Shown piece after piece: positions 50,208 to 59,529 of a DNA stretch of 64,000 nucleotides. The notes beneath the pieces were generated by a model. That model worked only from the letters and a program-made list of their open reading frames with translations. It was not told where the DNA came from and ran no database searches. Position 1 is the stretch's first letter. Each line of letters starts with the position of its first letter. The stretch lies in NCBI GenBank assembly GCA_964551015.1, contig CAZKBP010000005.1, positions 192,543-256,542 of the forward strand, read 5' to 3'. A program made the position numbers and the translations under genes. Origin of the DNA: CAZKBP01 sp964551015. Its GTDB lineage: Bacteria > Bacteroidota > Bacteroidia > Cytophagales > Microscillaceae.

Positions 50208-52064
50208 ATGAACGCAACAACTGCCCCTCATCTCGAGCAAATGATCGAGCAATTACAGACCATTCAAGCCTATGGTGCCAAACTCGAGCAAAGATTTAAT
50301 TTAGAAATTTCTCAAGCGCATCCATCTTTCCGGCAGAGCCTGCGAAACCTACTGCATTACTTAGCATTACGCCACCACGATATTCAAGACCTCCAGAAGC
50401 AATTAGGGAGAATGGGTATCTCGCGCCTCGGTAAAGCCGAAAGCCACGTAATCGCCAGCATGGTGGCCATCCAGAATATTTTACTGCGTATTCAGGGCTC
50501 TACTAATTTATTAGAAGAAGAAAATTGTGTTTCCTTTGACCAAGGTAAAGCTTTGCTAGAAGAGCACGCCGAACAATCTTTTGGGGCTAAACCTTCCCAC
50601 CGTAGAGCACGCATCATGGTTACTTTTCCTTCCGAAGCGGCGGAGGACTACGAACTTGTGTTGGGGCTTTTGAAGGCGGGGATGAACTGTGCCCGACTCA
50701 ATTGCGCCCACGATTCGCCAGAGGCCTGGGGAAAAATGATTCAAAACCTCCAAAAAGCCATGCAAGAAACGGGTAAGCACTGCAAGGTATGCATGGACTT
50801 GGGTGGCCCTAAGATACGTACGGGTGCGATGAAAGCCGGCCCCAAAGTCATCCATCTTTCACCCCAACGCGACCCTCTGGGTAATATCATCGGTACTTAT
50901 CGAGTTTGGTTAGCTCCTGAGGAACAAACACCTCCCACAGAAACAGATGCACATATTCCCCTTGCCCAAGATTTGCTGGCAAAAGCCAAAACTGGTGATG
51001 AAATCCGCTTCCAAGATTCCCGTGGAAAAAAAAGAACCCTCCAACTCCTTGCACAGGAGGAAAATGGCTACTGGGCCGAGTCTGATGATAATGCTTACAT
51101 CCTCACGGGACTACCCGTATCGCTTTGCCGCAAAGATGAGGAGATAGCACAGGGAGAGATCGGAGAGCTACCCCCCATCCAGCAACATATTCTACTCAAC
51201 GTGGGAGATCAGTTTCGTATTCATAAAGCAGAACTGCCAGGCGAACCTGCTCAGTACGATGAGCAGGGCAATCTGCTCGCCTTGGCTCATACTTGCTGTG
51301 ATTTGCCAAGCCTCTACACAGATTTACGTCCCGGTGAGAAAGTCCTTTTTGATGATGGCAAAATTGAAAGCGTAGTCAAAACCGTTTCTGATGAAGAAAT
51401 TGTCGTGGAAATCACTTATGCCAAAGTGGGTGGAGCCAAACTCAAAGCCGAAAAAGGAATTAACCTGCCCGATAGTAACCTTCGCCTCAGCGGCTTAACC
51501 GAAAAGGATAAAGAAGACCTCAAATTCGTGGTCAAACACGCCGATGTGATTAATATGTCCTTTGTCAACAGCCCCCAAGATGTAGAAGATTTACTACAAG
51601 TAATACAAAATCTGGGAGCTTCCCCTGAGAAAATTGGCATTGTCCTCAAGATCGAGACGCAAAAAGGCGTCACGAACCTGCCGAGTATCCTGCTCAAAGC
51701 AATGCAATGGGCTCCCTTGGGAGTAATGATCGCCCGTGGTGACTTAGCCGTAGAATGTGGATGGAGAAATTTGGCCGAAGTTCAAGAGGAAATTCTTCGG
51801 ATTTGCGAAGCCGCCCACGTACCCATTATCTGGGCTACGCAAGTACTAGAATCAGTAGCCAAAAAAGGACGCCCTTCTCGCGCCGAAATTACCGATGCCG
51901 CTATGTCTCAACGAGCAGAATGCGTTATGCTCAACAAAGGGCCTTATATTCTAGAAGCTATCTCCATGCTGGATGAAATTCTGCATTCCATGCAAATGCA
52001 CCAAGACAAAAAGGCTCCCATGCTTCCGACCCTGAAAATACCTGATCATTTGGTTGGAGAGTAA
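50208..52064 (+). CDS. Atypical pyruvate kinase
   Basis: 618 residues from ATG 50208. An N-terminal helical extension of about 135 residues precedes the kinase barrel (ARIMVTFPSEAAEDYELVLGLL). Motif 1 is ARLNCAHD (usual RMNFSHG), motif 2 MDLGGPKIRTG (usual DTKGPEIRTG), motif 3 KIETQKGV with the catalytic Lys, and motif 4 IARGDLAVE and ATQVLESV. The usual SGETA loop is LNKGPY, and there is no C-terminal allosteric domain. Lys in GGPKIR stands at the Glu117 position of rabbit enzyme, a mark of K+-independent enzymes. Catalysis is plausible, but regulation differs. It could also be a pyruvate-kinase-like protein. Confidence 0.75.
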   Translation: MNATTAPHLEQMIEQLQTIQAYGAKLEQRFNLEISQAHPSFRQSLRNLLHYLALRHHDIQDLQKQLGRMGISRLGKAESHVIASMVAIQNILLRIQGSTNLLEEENCVSFDQGKALLEEHAEQSFGAKPSHRRARIMVTFPSEAAEDYELVLGLLKAGMNCARLNCAHDSPEAWGKMIQNLQKAMQETGKHCKVCMDLGGPKIRTGAMKAGPKVIHLSPQRDPLGNIIGTYRVWLAPEEQTPPTETDAHIPLAQDLLAKAKTGDEIRFQDSRGKKRTLQLLAQEENGYWAESDDNAYILTGLPVSLCRKDEEIAQGEIGELPPIQQHILLNVGDQFRIHKAELPGEPAQYDEQGNLLALAHTCCDLPSLYTDLRPGEKVLFDDGKIESVVKTVSDEEIVVEITYAKVGGAKLKAEKGINLPDSNLRLSGLTEKDKEDLKFVVKHADVINMSFVNSPQDVEDLLQVIQNLGASPEKIGIVLKIETQKGVTNLPSILLKAMQWAPLGVMIARGDLAVECGWRNLAEVQEEILRICEAAHVPIIWATQVLESVAKKGRPSRAEITDAAMSQRAECVMLNKGPYILEAISMLDEILHSMQMHQDKKAPMLPTLKIPDHLVGE

Positions 52065-52107
52065 ATGGCAACAATTTATAGCGTAAATCACGACAAAAAT
52101 AGGGTGC

Positions 52108-52142
52108 CTGCTCGTGGAGCAATCCCCGTGCAGTTCTGCACC
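52108..52142. other. Two adjacent hairpins after the pyruvate kinase gene
   Basis: TGCTCgtgGAGCA and GTGCAgttcTGCAC occur next to each other at about 52110-52141. No T-run. Part of a 348-base spacer (52065-52412) that otherwise holds only the small ORF below. Confidence 0.35.
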
Positions 52143-52225
52143 TAAATCATGCAATCTAAAAAACTTCCAAACGATTTCTTTGCAAAAGGAGTTAAGAATA
52201 AGAATTCCAAACTAAAGAAAGAAAG

Positions 52226-52333
52226 ATGTTTGCAAAAGTTATGTTTGTTTTAATCGGGAGCATTGTTTTTCCCGCAATCGGCTATTATTTAGACTGGCGA
52301 TTTAATCGCAGACGGACGAAAAAGATGAAATAA
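52226..52333 (+). CDS. Small membrane protein of 35 residues
   Basis: ATG to TAA encodes MFAKVMFVLIGSIVFPAIGY, then YLDWRFNRRRTKKMK: one hydrophobic helix followed by a strongly basic tail, the usual look of a small inner-membrane protein oriented with the tail in the cytoplasm. It lies in the same direction as dxr, 79 bases before it. No Shine-Dalgarno. I cannot name the family. Confidence 0.45.
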   Translation: MFAKVMFVLIGSIVFPAIGYYLDWRFNRRRTKKMK

Positions 52334-52412
52334 AGATATTTTCTGAACCTAATTTCTTATTTTTGTCTTTCCAAAAAATTAATTTTAGAAAAATTAGCAA
52401 TCGCCTCTCTTT

Positions 52413-53573
52413 ATGAGTCAAGCCCCCAAGCATGTAGCCGTTCTGGGTTCTACTGGCTCCATCGGTACACAAGCCCTGGAAGTAATGGCTCAGCACCAAG
52501 ATCAATTCCAGATCGATGTGCTGACGGCTCGCCGTAACGTAGATTTACTGATCGAGCAAAGCCTTCAATTTCATCCCAAGCACGTTGTCATCACGGAGTC
52601 TGCCCATTATCAGCAGCTCAAAAACGCTCTGTCTGGCCTTGATACTCAAGTGCACGCGGGGCAAGACGCTTTGGCCGAAGTAGTACAGGAACCCTCCACT
52701 GATTTAGTGTTGACGGGTGTAGTCGGCTATTGTGGCCTGCTACCTACCATCAAGGCTCTAGAAGCAGGCAAAGACATTGCCCTCTCGAATAAAGAAACTT
52801 TGGTCGTGGCCGGAGAGCTGATCATGGAACTAGCTCGGGAAAAAGATGCGGCTATCCTTCCCGTAGACTCGGAGCACTCGGCGATTTTTCAGTGCTTAGT
52901 CGGAGAAGCCCAAAATCCTATCGAAAAAATAATCTTGACCGCTTCGGGTGGCCCCTTTCGGGGAAAAAAAGTCGAAGAACTCCTGCACGTAACCAAAGCA
53001 CAGGCACTCAAACATCCTAATTGGAGTATGGGAGCCAAGGTTACGATAGATTCAGCCTCTCTGATGAACAAAGGCCTAGAAGTGATCGAGGCAAAGTGGT
53101 TGTTTGGCTTAGAAACCCGTCAAGTAGAGGTCATTGTACATCCACAATCTATCGTTCATTCCCTCGTTCAATTTGAAGATGGCTCTATCAAAGCACAGAT
53201 GGGGCTACCTGATATGAAGCTACCCATTCAATATGCCTTGAGCTATCCACGGCGATTGACCTCAAATTTTCCGCGGTTTAGTTTTTTAGATTATCCCCAA
53301 CTCACTTTCGAGCAGCCAGATACGGAAACTTTCCGTAATCTGGTATTAGCCTTTGAAGCCTTGCAAAAAGCGGGGAATATGCCTTGTGTGCTCAATGCCG
53401 CGAATGAAGTAGTTGTGCAAAAATTTTTGGAAGATGGCATTCGTTTCTTAGAAATGTCGGATATCATTGCGGATTGTATGGCTAAGATTCCTTACATCCC
53501 GAGTCCAAGCTACGAGGATTACGTGCAGAGTGATGCCGAGGCTCGTAGGCTGGCAAGTATGTTGTGTAGTTAA
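52413..53573 (+). CDS. dxr: 1-deoxy-D-xylulose-5-phosphate reductoisomerase
   Basis: 386 residues; second step of the MEP pathway to isoprenoids. LGSTGSIGTQ is the NADPH motif, LSNKETLVVAGEL and PVDSEHSAIFQCL (metal and substrate) are diagnostic, then TASGGPF, MNKGLEVIEAKWLFG and VHPQSIVHSLVQF. Nothing is missing. It is in line with rseP downstream, an order common in bacteria (dxr-rseP). Confidence 0.96.
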   Translation: MSQAPKHVAVLGSTGSIGTQALEVMAQHQDQFQIDVLTARRNVDLLIEQSLQFHPKHVVITESAHYQQLKNALSGLDTQVHAGQDALAEVVQEPSTDLVLTGVVGYCGLLPTIKALEAGKDIALSNKETLVVAGELIMELAREKDAAILPVDSEHSAIFQCLVGEAQNPIEKIILTASGGPFRGKKVEELLHVTKAQALKHPNWSMGAKVTIDSASLMNKGLEVIEAKWLFGLETRQVEVIVHPQSIVHSLVQFEDGSIKAQMGLPDMKLPIQYALSYPRRLTSNFPRFSFLDYPQLTFEQPDTETFRNLVLAFEALQKAGNMPCVLNAANEVVVQKFLEDGIRFLEMSDIIADCMAKIPYIPSPSYEDYVQSDAEARRLASMLCS

Positions 53574-53654
53574 AGATTTGTGATTAAAAAGATGATTTTG
53601 GCTTCTCACCATAAATAGCCCGTTGGAAGTAGCCAAAGTTACTAAAATAAAGAT

Positions 53655-54971
53655 ATGGGAACACTGATTATGATTGGACAGCTCCTCTTGGGCTTGTCTA
53701 TTATTGTAGGCTTACACGAATTAGGCCACTTGGTAAGTGCCAAAGTATTTGGAATGCGCGTAGAACGCTACTCTATCGGCTTTCCACCCGAAATATATGG
53801 TTTTTATTGGGGAGAAACCAAGTACTCACTGGGTGCTCTCCCCCTGGGAGGTTATGTAAAAATCTCAGGAATGATTGATGAATCCTTTGATACCAAACAC
53901 CTCAATGAAGCCCCCAAAGACTATGAATTCCGCTCCAAACCGGCTTGGCAAAGACTCATCGTGATGATGGGAGGAATCTTGGTCAATATTGTCACGGGAA
54001 TCATGATGTTTATTGGCATCACTTACTACTGGGGCGAAAGCTACTTACCCGCCTCCGAAGTGGAGAAGAACGGGATTGTGGCCTATGATTTGGCCGAACA
54101 AGTTGGCCTGCAAGACGGCGACAAAATCATCGCTATCAACGGTAAGGACTTTGAAAATTTTAACGATGTCCTTAGTTCTGAAACCTTGCTGGGTCAAGAC
54201 AGCTATTATACCGTACTCAGAGATGGTGAGAAAGTGAAAGTAGATCTCCCTAATGATCTCGTAGAGCAACTCTCTAACCGAGGCGGTGAACCTCAGAAAT
54301 TTATTGAGGCGCGCGTTCCTTTTGCCGTGGGCGAAGTCATCCCAAATAAGCCCGCATCTCGTGCTGGTTTACAAGAAGGTGATAAAATCATTTCCTTTAA
54401 CGGCAAATCCATTCAGTATTTTCACGAATTGCAAGCCCTACAACAAGAAAACAAGGGCGAAGAAGTCAAGCTCAAGATCAAAAGAGGCAATCAAATTCTT
54501 GAAAAGGAAATCCGTACCGCTGACGACGGAACTTTCGGCTTCTACCCCGATATGAAACTCAGCTACAAGCAGGTGGAGTATTCCTTTGCAGGCGCCATTC
54601 CCCGTGGTACAGAACGTGCTTTTCAATCCGTGGTGGATAATATCAAAGGCTTCGGCAAAATATTCCGAGGCGAAGTTTCACTTCGTGCCGTGAGTGGCCC
54701 CATTGGGATTGTCAATGCTTTCAGCCCGAATTGGGACTGGTTCCGGTTCTGGTATATCGTGGGGATTCTCTCCATGTGGTTAGCCTTCTTGAACTTCTTA
54801 CCGATCCCCGCTCTCGACGGCGGACATGTGATGTTTTTGACCTACGAGATTGTATCAGGTCGCAAACCTTCGGATAAATTCTTAGAAAGATCGCAACAAG
54901 TAGGCATCGTGATTCTTTTGGCTTTGATGGTCTTTGTGCTGGGTAATGATATTTTTAATCTCTTCTTTTGA
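53655..54971 (+). CDS. rseP: Site-2 membrane metalloprotease RseP
   Basis: 438 residues. HELGH (His21, Glu22, His25) near the N-terminus is the zinc motif in the first membrane helix. Two PDZ-like regions follow (about 115-180 and 215-290; the first has AEQVGLQDGDKIIAINGKDF). The C-terminal helices carry the LDG of NFLPIPALDGGHVMF. It cleaves anti-sigma or other single-pass proteins in the membrane. The stop codon overlaps the DUF6702-like ATG (TGATG). Confidence 0.95.
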   Translation: MGTLIMIGQLLLGLSIIVGLHELGHLVSAKVFGMRVERYSIGFPPEIYGFYWGETKYSLGALPLGGYVKISGMIDESFDTKHLNEAPKDYEFRSKPAWQRLIVMMGGILVNIVTGIMMFIGITYYWGESYLPASEVEKNGIVAYDLAEQVGLQDGDKIIAINGKDFENFNDVLSSETLLGQDSYYTVLRDGEKVKVDLPNDLVEQLSNRGGEPQKFIEARVPFAVGEVIPNKPASRAGLQEGDKIISFNGKSIQYFHELQALQQENKGEEVKLKIKRGNQILEKEIRTADDGTFGFYPDMKLSYKQVEYSFAGAIPRGTERAFQSVVDNIKGFGKIFRGEVSLRAVSGPIGIVNAFSPNWDWFRFWYIVGILSMWLAFLNFLPIPALDGGHVMFLTYEIVSGRKPSDKFLERSQQVGIVILLALMVFVLGNDIFNLFF

Positions 54972-55552
54972 TGTTGTTGGCCTTTGAGAAGTTTAGTTAT
55001 CTATTTTTGTTGCTCCCGCTTGCTTGGCAACCCGAGGGGCAAGAAACCATGGAACTAAATCAGGATAGGCAGGCTTCCATCTGCAACTTGCCAGCCGTAA
55101 CTCACCAACCAAACCACGATTTCCACACGAGCTTAGCCGAGATGCAGTACAATCCTGAGGCAAAATCTTTCGAGATTAGCCTCAGACTCTTTACTGATGA
55201 TTTTGAATTGGCCTTAGGGCAAATGCAACAGGTAAAAAGCTATAGTTTGGATAAAAGCGAACGCCACGAACCTTTGATTAAAGATTTTATTCATAAGCAT
55301 TTTTATTTGGTGAACGCTAAAAATCAAAAACTCGCCTACAAGTACTACGGAAGAGAGTTCGAGGCCGACGTAACGCTGCTCTACTTCGAGATTCCCGTCA
55401 AGAAAAACCTCCAAGATTACCAACTCCGTAATTCTGTCTTCACCAACCTATTTGACGACCAAGTGAATATCGTGAACGTCAAGTACTTCAAAACCAAGAA
55501 AACGCTGCTCTTTCGTCCCTCCCAAACCAAAAAAGTACTGGCTCTCGATTAG
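54971..55552 (+). CDS. DUF6702-like protein
   Basis: 193 residues from ATG 54971, which overlaps the rseP stop. The N-terminus has a short hydrophobic stretch (FEKFSYLFLLLPLAW) that may be a signal or anchor. HDFHTSLAEMQYNPEAKSFEISLRLFTDDFE is the family's conserved core, as in Bacteroidota DUF6702. Function unknown. The overlap implies translation coupled to rseP. Confidence 0.75.
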   Translation: MLLAFEKFSYLFLLLPLAWQPEGQETMELNQDRQASICNLPAVTHQPNHDFHTSLAEMQYNPEAKSFEISLRLFTDDFELALGQMQQVKSYSLDKSERHEPLIKDFIHKHFYLVNAKNQKLAYKYYGREFEADVTLLYFEIPVKKNLQDYQLRNSVFTNLFDDQVNIVNVKYFKTKKTLLFRPSQTKKVLALD

Positions 55553-55787
55553 TTGATAAATCTTGTTGCTGGATTATCACCGGAGACGATGTTTAGGCGG
55601 AGTTTTGCGGAGGCTCTGTGTCAGATTGGATGGAGTGGTCTTTTGCTCCTACTTTTCATCTAAGAATAAGCACATTTTACCGAAAAATAATTGGGAAGCC
55701 GTGATTAATTAGCATTTATGTCAGGAGGTTGACGCTTATCAGCGAAGCTTGTCTCTAATTTAGTGTAGTAACATCAAATTTATAACT

Positions 55788-56681
55788 ATGCTAAACAATC
55801 AGAATCGCCTTTATTTTTTATTGATTACTTTATGCTCAACCCTCTTACAGTCAAATGTTTACGGACAAGCACCTATCATCGATGGTTATTTCCAAGGAAA
55901 GGGCAATGCCTCTATTGCCGTGGGCTATGCCTTTAATAGCTTTGACAGTTTTTTCGCAGGAGAAGAGGAAGTAGATCCTGTACCAGCCCACGAGGAAATT
56001 GAGCAAAGCATTATCAATTTGTATGCCTCCTATGGAATCCTAGACAATCTGGATGTCACGGCGACCTTGCCTTACATTTTCGCCCAGAGTGCCGCCGGCC
56101 CTGACCCTGTTAATGGATTGACAGAAGACGATGCTTTCCAAGATTTGACCGTTAACCTGAAATGGAGCCCGCTTCAATCCAAATTTGGTAATGGCTATGT
56201 TTCTTATCAAGCGGCTCTGGGTTTCTCTACACCAATTGGGGATTATGCCGAGAATGGCATTTTATCTATCGGTAACGGCGCCTCGGCCGTGAATGCTACC
56301 TTGCTTACACACATACAATTAAATGCTGGTTTTTTTGCTACTTTTTCGGCGGGATACAGTTTCCGAGGGCAAGCTGATGACTTTGATGTGCCCAATGCCG
56401 CTATGCTAGGAGCCAAGCTCGGTTATGCGGGGAAGAAATTTTATGTAGATGTCTGGTCAGATTCCCAATTCAGCGAATCAGATGCAGTTGACATTAGCTC
56501 AGAAGCATTTATGGGTAATTTCCCAGAAACCCGTGTGGATTGGTTGCGTCTAGGTGCCAATGCTTATTATTCCATCGTGCCTGCGTTCGGTTTAACGGCT
56601 GGCTTTGGAACTGTTCTGGACGGGCGCAACGTCGGAAAATCCACTTACTACACCGGAGGAGTGGTTTTTAAGATTGATTAA
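55788..56681 (+). CDS. Putative outer-membrane beta-barrel protein
   Basis: 297 residues with a signal peptide of about 26 residues (ends VYGQ). The rest alternates beta strands rich in Gly and aromatic residues (ASIAVGYAFNSF, FATFSAGYSFRG, YYTGGVVFKID) and ends in an amphipathic strand, though without a terminal Phe/Trp. It resembles the transporter-like family PF13557 (phenol-degradation MetA type). Substrate unknown. 235 bases upstream hold no gene. Confidence 0.72.
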   Translation: MLNNQNRLYFLLITLCSTLLQSNVYGQAPIIDGYFQGKGNASIAVGYAFNSFDSFFAGEEEVDPVPAHEEIEQSIINLYASYGILDNLDVTATLPYIFAQSAAGPDPVNGLTEDDAFQDLTVNLKWSPLQSKFGNGYVSYQAALGFSTPIGDYAENGILSIGNGASAVNATLLTHIQLNAGFFATFSAGYSFRGQADDFDVPNAAMLGAKLGYAGKKFYVDVWSDSQFSESDAVDISSEAFMGNFPETRVDWLRLGANAYYSIVPAFGLTAGFGTVLDGRNVGKSTYYTGGVVFKID

Positions 56682-56865
56682 AGCATTACAATTCTAAGAT
56701 CTTCCATCATCTTGGGCTCCGAATCCTAACTTCTCACCAAGACACAGCGTATATTACGTTGTGTCTTTTGTCTATACAAGTCGCAGGGTTTCAGGCTAAC
56801 ACCAATCCCTCTCTGTGATGTCTACACTCGAGCGAGATTAAATTCTCCGCCAGAACACCCCAAAA

Positions 56866-56905
56866 CCTCTCCGTGTCTCCGTATTTCTATGCCTCCGTGT
56901 TTAAA
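56866..56905. repeat. CTCCGTG low-complexity repeat
   Basis: CTCTCCGTG, TCTCCGTA and GCCTCCGTG follow one another after the beta-barrel gene. The unit is seven to nine bases. The 228-base spacer 56682-56909 has no gene. Confidence 0.4.
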
Positions 56906-56909
56906 AAGA

Positions 56910-57602
56910 TCAACCAAACCGCCCAAACTCCTCCCAGAGCTTCTCGAATTCCTGTCCATACTGCTTGGCGAGGTGAGGGTCATTACTCACCATCAGGTTC
57001 TCGTGATTGTACATATAAGCACTACGAGTCCAGTTGTAGCTACCTGTGAGCGTGATTTGCTCGTCGACGATGGCAAACTTGTGGTGCATATGATTGGGCG
57101 TATCGTCAATTTTGACGGGCACCCCGTGGCGAGCCAAGTAAGCAATGTCCGAACCTTTGTCTTCGGTTTTATCGTCGTCTGTGATGACTTTTACATCCAA
57201 AAATCGCTTATGGGCAAAGACGATTTCTTCGGCAATTTTATCATCACTGATGGTAAAGACACAGATTTTCAGGCTCTTTTGAGCATCCCGAATTCTCTGC
57301 AAAATGATTTGCCGACAGGCTTGCCCCGGACTGAAATACACCTTTTGCTTGAAGGTCGAGCGTTGTTCTTGGCTGTATTTCAAGATAACTTTGTTGGCTC
57401 CCTCCACCCAAGTCAAGATTTGTTGTGCTGAATAATCAGGTAGTTGTTCTTTGGCCATCTCGAAGATTTGCTTGCGCAGGAAGTGCAAACTCCCTTCGTG
57501 GAGTTGTTTTTCTCGGAGCCAAAGCAATAAAGCCTTTTTTTCAGCCGAAGAGAGTTTCTGATCTTCAATGGTCTTGCGGAATAAATGGGTGAGGTCTTGC
57601 AT
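56910..57602 (-). CDS. PLD-type nuclease/phosphodiesterase, single HKD motif
   Basis: 230 residues from ATG 57602. An N-terminal helical part of about 90 residues is followed by a PLD domain: HHKFAIVD gives HxKx4D (His, Lys, Asp) and ITLTGSYNWTRSAY completes the site. One HKD motif means it must pair as a dimer, as in Nuc nuclease and mitochondrial-type PLD. There is no signal peptide. The longer frame to 57668 has no homologous residues. Confidence 0.82.
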   Translation of the reverse strand: MQDLTHLFRKTIEDQKLSSAEKKALLLWLREKQLHEGSLHFLRKQIFEMAKEQLPDYSAQQILTWVEGANKVILKYSQEQRSTFKQKVYFSPGQACRQIILQRIRDAQKSLKICVFTISDDKIAEEIVFAHKRFLDVKVITDDDKTEDKGSDIAYLARHGVPVKIDDTPNHMHHKFAIVDEQITLTGSYNWTRSAYMYNHENLMVSNDPHLAKQYGQEFEKLWEEFGRFG

Positions 57603-57799
57603 GAGATGAGCAATTTGGATAAAAGCCAGAAGATAGAATCTAAGAGTTAGGAGACGAGGAGTAAGCATTCCAGTCGGATGCTGTGGTCTGTACCGAGTTT
57701 TATCTTCTGATTTCCCGAGTTTGACTTCTAAATTCTCTTTTTTAGCTCCTATATGTTATCTCCTGCTGGTCAATATACACATTTCGTCTTAAAATGCTC

Positions 57800-59476
57800 T
57801 TATTCTTGGGCAAATTGTCTGGCCTCCTCGATCAGGTGCTGCTTGGAGTTTTCTGGCTGAATGTAACGATAATTGCCCTGACCTTTGCGAGAGAGTGTTT
57901 GTAATTGTTTTCGATAGGTAGGAGCCTCCGCTTTACCCAGATAAAAGACACTCAGATAAATTTGTTTTTGTGCATATTTTTCAATCATTTTTTGGTAGCG
58001 GCTTTTGAGCTCGAAAGCTCCATCTGTGGCGAGAATGATACGGTTATTTCCTTGAGGGATCAAGTGATCTTCGGCCAGTTCGTAGGCCAATTGGATGCCC
58101 GTTTGCGCCTCTGTTCCTCCTCCCGAGCGCAGTGATTCAATTTTTTTTGCAATCTCCTGCTTATTTTGGGCAGACATCGCAATGAGTGGGGCTTGTGCTT
58201 CACCCGAATAGGTCACGAGGGTAATAGAATCCTGTGGGCGCATGCGTGTTAACAAGAAAAGAAATGCTTCTTTGAGCAAAGGCAGTTTTTCGGGTTGGTT
58301 CATAGAAGCCGAAACATCCAGCAAAAAAACCAGATGATTGGGCAAAGCACCCTCTAAGTCGGGCAAAGAGTCAGTAGCAAGTGCTTGTTTTTGAGGCGTT
58401 TGCTTAGATTCTGGGTAAAGCACTTCAAACCAATGTGGCTCCTCGACCCATTTGAGAAGTGGCGTTGCATTCACGCTAATCATTTTGTTGAAGCCCTGCA
58501 CCAGTCCCACTCCGTAGCGATTGTATTTATTTAGGAATTTATCATTGTAAAAAATATAAGATTTGTTGTGTTTTTTCCAGCGATAGCGTTCGGGGTCGTT
58601 TTTTAGGTAATCTCGGGCGTGGCTGAGAATAGCTTCCGCATCTCCAAGGCAGAACTTATATTGTACATCTGGGTCTTTGCCGTTATTGGAGCCAAAATCC
58701 GGCGCACCTGCCAAATGACTTTCTTGATTTGCACGGAGCGCATCTAGGCGGGAGCGCAGTTGCGTGGTGTCTTGGCGAATATCTTTTGCTGGCTGATAGC
58801 GCACTTTCTCAAACATTTCTTTGGCAATTTGCATCCAATCTTCCCAGAGCAGAGCCGTGCGACTCAGGGGCGTGGCTGGGATATCTTTGAGGTAAAATTT
58901 TTCATAGACTTCCCTGATGCTTTGATAATAGTTTTCTTTAATCTCGTCATAATGATGGATGGCGGAGGCGCATTGCTCCAGCCATTGATAAGCGTGCCGG
59001 AGGGAGTCATCTTGTCGGTAAAGTTCTTTTTCTAGATAATGCTGGATACTATCGGAAATGACTTCCATCTCTTCCAAGTTTTTCCTCAGGGCGGTCATTC
59101 CCTCTAAGATTTCCTGCTCGAGAGCGTACTCGAGGGGAGAGAATTTTTGAAGCTGGGCACGAATTTCGGGAGGAGTGGGGCGGTAGTACCAACTCTTGTG
59201 GAGGGTTTCTCGCATGGTTTCGTGCTTTTGAAAATAATGCCCCCGATCAAAGTTATATCCCGTATGGTCATAAGTGAGCAAACTTCTATTAAAAATTCGT
59301 AAATGATTCCGAAAAATATTAATTGAGTGAATCGTTTCGTTGATATAATCTACGTGGAGATTAAGATATTGAATAGCTTCATCTCTTTGGGATTGTGCCC
59401 GTGTGGTACGAGATAAAACGCTCATTATCAAAAAAATAACTACCAGACTAATTATGTAAAAACGATTACGAGTCAT
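57800..59476 (-). CDS. VWA-domain protein, exported or membrane-anchored
   Basis: 558 residues from ATG 59476. The N-terminal hydrophobic segment (FYIISLVVIFLIMSVLSRTTRAQ) is a signal anchor. The middle is a long helical region. The C-terminal third is a von Willebrand A domain: MIDAS DVSASMN, then TLVTYSG, the Thr of GGGTEAQTG and the Asp of LATDGAF. It binds a partner through Mg. It is divergent from a radical SAM enzyme, 53 bases away. The coxE-like link to the cox operon is unlikely, since the N-terminus and location differ. Confidence 0.8.
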   Translation of the reverse strand: MTRNRFYIISLVVIFLIMSVLSRTTRAQSQRDEAIQYLNLHVDYINETIHSINIFRNHLRIFNRSLLTYDHTGYNFDRGHYFQKHETMRETLHKSWYYRPTPPEIRAQLQKFSPLEYALEQEILEGMTALRKNLEEMEVISDSIQHYLEKELYRQDDSLRHAYQWLEQCASAIHHYDEIKENYYQSIREVYEKFYLKDIPATPLSRTALLWEDWMQIAKEMFEKVRYQPAKDIRQDTTQLRSRLDALRANQESHLAGAPDFGSNNGKDPDVQYKFCLGDAEAILSHARDYLKNDPERYRWKKHNKSYIFYNDKFLNKYNRYGVGLVQGFNKMISVNATPLLKWVEEPHWFEVLYPESKQTPQKQALATDSLPDLEGALPNHLVFLLDVSASMNQPEKLPLLKEAFLFLLTRMRPQDSITLVTYSGEAQAPLIAMSAQNKQEIAKKIESLRSGGGTEAQTGIQLAYELAEDHLIPQGNNRIILATDGAFELKSRYQKMIEKYAQKQIYLSVFYLGKAEAPTYRKQLQTLSRKGQGNYRYIQPENSKQHLIEEARQFAQE

Positions 59477-59529
59477 CAATTGAAGTACTTTATTTAATTT
59501 TGTAATATCATTAACCAAAAACAAAAACC

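Noticed and set aside
52136..52148. CTGCACCTAAATC, also present near 12899
   Set aside because: A single 13-base match between two spacers with no further similarity; likely coincidence.
57800..59476. VWA protein as a CoxE homologue serving the cox operon
   Set aside because: CoxE proteins are cytoplasmic and have no long helical N-terminal half with signal anchor; the cox genes are 40 kb away.
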